NCBI GenBank assembly: GCA_964647255.1
Contig: CAZYGI010000154.1
Span: 1 to 5,289, forward strand
DNA length: 5,289 bases
Direction: 5' to 3'
Origin: CAWJEL01 sp964647255
Lineage (GTDB): Bacteria > Chloroflexota > Anaerolineae > CG2-30-64-16
The notes under the pieces are model-generated. The model searched no databases. It saw only the letters and a program-made list of their open reading frames with translations, and was not told where the DNA came from. The translations under genes and the position numbers were made by a program. The first letter of the stretch is position 1. Each line of letters begins with the position of its first letter. Shown in pieces: positions 4,921 to 5,289 of the stretch.

Positions 4921-4935
4921 CAGCAACGATTGCTG
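4921..4935. promoter_or_regulatory. 15-bp palindrome between operator O3 and the lipoprotein gene
   Basis: CAGCAA-CGA-TTGCTG is a perfect 6-bp inverted repeat with a 3-base centre, 45 bp before the ATG. It could be a second operator with a central CG or a small leader hairpin. It lacks the TG/CA ends of the other three sites. Confidence 0.3.
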
Positions 4936-4979
4936 GAATCCCAGAATCACATTACTTTACTCAAGGAGAGGAGCTTACC

Positions 4980-5289
4980 ATGAAGAAGATCGCCGTCCTG
5001 ATCAGCCTGGTGTTGGTGGCCAGCTTCCTGCTGACCGCCTGCGCGCCGGTGGCTACCCCGGCGCCGCAGGTTGTGCAGCAGACCGTTGTCGTCCCCCAAA
5101 CTGTCGTCGTTCCGCAGACTGTCGTCGCGCAGCAGACCGTCGTCGTGGCTGCAACGCCAGAGCCCATCAAGAAAGTCGAAGTCAACTGGTGGCACATCTC
5201 GACCAAGGATCCTGGTCTGACCTACTGGCAGAAGTTGGCCGATGACTATATGGCCACTCACCCGAACGTGACCATCAAGATCACGGTGC
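4980..5289 (+). CDS. ABC transporter sugar-binding lipoprotein, N-terminal part (runs off right edge)
   Basis: The first 103 residues are visible. A lipoprotein signal peptide (Lys2-Lys3, hydrophobic 4-18) ends in the lipobox L18-T19-A20-C21, so the protein should be lipid-anchored on the outer face of the membrane. A low-complexity linker (about 22-62) with four Q-T-V-V-V hexads follows. The mature domain then begins with V-E-V-N-W-W-H-I-S (66-74) and A-D-D-Y-M-A-T-H-P-N-V-T-I (87-99), typical of family 1 carbohydrate-binding proteins (W-W, then the 'F/Y...ahPnv.v' motif). AAGGAG and GAGGAG (4963-4973) give a strong ribosome site, the nearer 6 nt from the ATG. Full-length members have about 430-470 residues, so permease genes probably follow outside the window. 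Location next to LacI and operator O3 supports sugar-inducible uptake. The actual substrate cannot be told. Confidence 0.93.
   Translation, partial: MKKIAVLISLVLVASFLLTACAPVATPAPQVVQQTVVVPQTVVVPQTVVAQQTVVVAATPEPIKKVEVNWWHISTKDPGLTYWQKLADDYMATHPNVTIKITV
5076..5147 (+). repeat. Four tandem hexapeptide repeats (xQTVVV) in the lipoprotein linker
   Basis: Residues 33-56 read as four 6-residue units: QQTVVV, PQTVVV, PQTVVA, QQTVVV. At DNA level the 18-bp units differ mainly at third positions, so the peptide pattern is kept while the DNA varies. It lies between the lipid anchor and the binding domain and would act as a stalk. Confidence 0.8.

Noticed and set aside
4916..5245. Plus-strand frame overlapping the lipoprotein start
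   Set aside because: It has no ribosome site and is out of frame with the lipoprotein, which has a strong ribosome site, signal peptide and lipobox.
1..5289. CRISPR array, insertion sequence, tRNA or rRNA
   Set aside because: No regularly spaced repeats, no transposase-like frame or terminal inverted repeats, and no tRNA or rRNA-like segments were seen.

Overview
The window is GC-rich, gene-dense bacterial DNA. Two weak clues suggest an anaerobic Chloroflexota (Anaerolineae-like) organism. One is the sugar-binding lipoprotein at the right edge, whose long Q-T-V-V-V repeat linker follows the lipidated cysteine. The other is a GC-rich interspersed hairpin (GGCGGG...CCCGCC) in an untranslated leader. 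I infer this placement from style only, since no rRNA or marker gene is present.

Left part, minus strand (1-1980): an apparent three-gene operon read leftward. It encodes a DUF1638 protein (1884-1192), a pterin-binding methyltetrahydrofolate:corrinoid methyltransferase of the AcsE/MtgA type (1195-401) and the first 79 codons of a methyltransferase-type corrinoid protein (238-1, running off the left edge). The first two genes overlap by four bases (ATGA). The second and third are separated by 162 bp holding two consecutive stem-loops and a 17-bp palindrome.

Middle part, plus strand (1974-3508): a divergently transcribed GntR/UTRA-family (HutC-type) regulator followed 9 bp later by a second, complete corrinoid protein. 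The two transcription units share a compact control region. Two sigma70-like promoters stand back to back there with overlapping -35 boxes, so one polymerase would exclude the other. Together these units look like a corrinoid-dependent methyl-transfer (demethylation) module. A substrate-specific methyltransferase outside the window would methylate the corrinoid protein, and the AcsE-like enzyme would pass the methyl group to tetrahydrofolate. The GntR protein would sense a substrate or pathway metabolite. The substrate-specific methyltransferase and a reductive activase are not in the window.

Right part, plus strand (3509-5289): a LacI-family regulator with a long upstream region, then the start of an ABC-transporter sugar-binding lipoprotein running off the right edge. 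Three sites of the LacI-family pattern (14 bp, central CG) lie upstream of lacI (two) and upstream of the binding-protein gene (one). Two of them share the 13-base string ACTGTAAACGYTT. This supports autoregulation plus control of a sugar-uptake operon by the LacI protein. Whether the sugar system and the methyl-transfer module cooperate, for example on methoxylated glycosides, is open.
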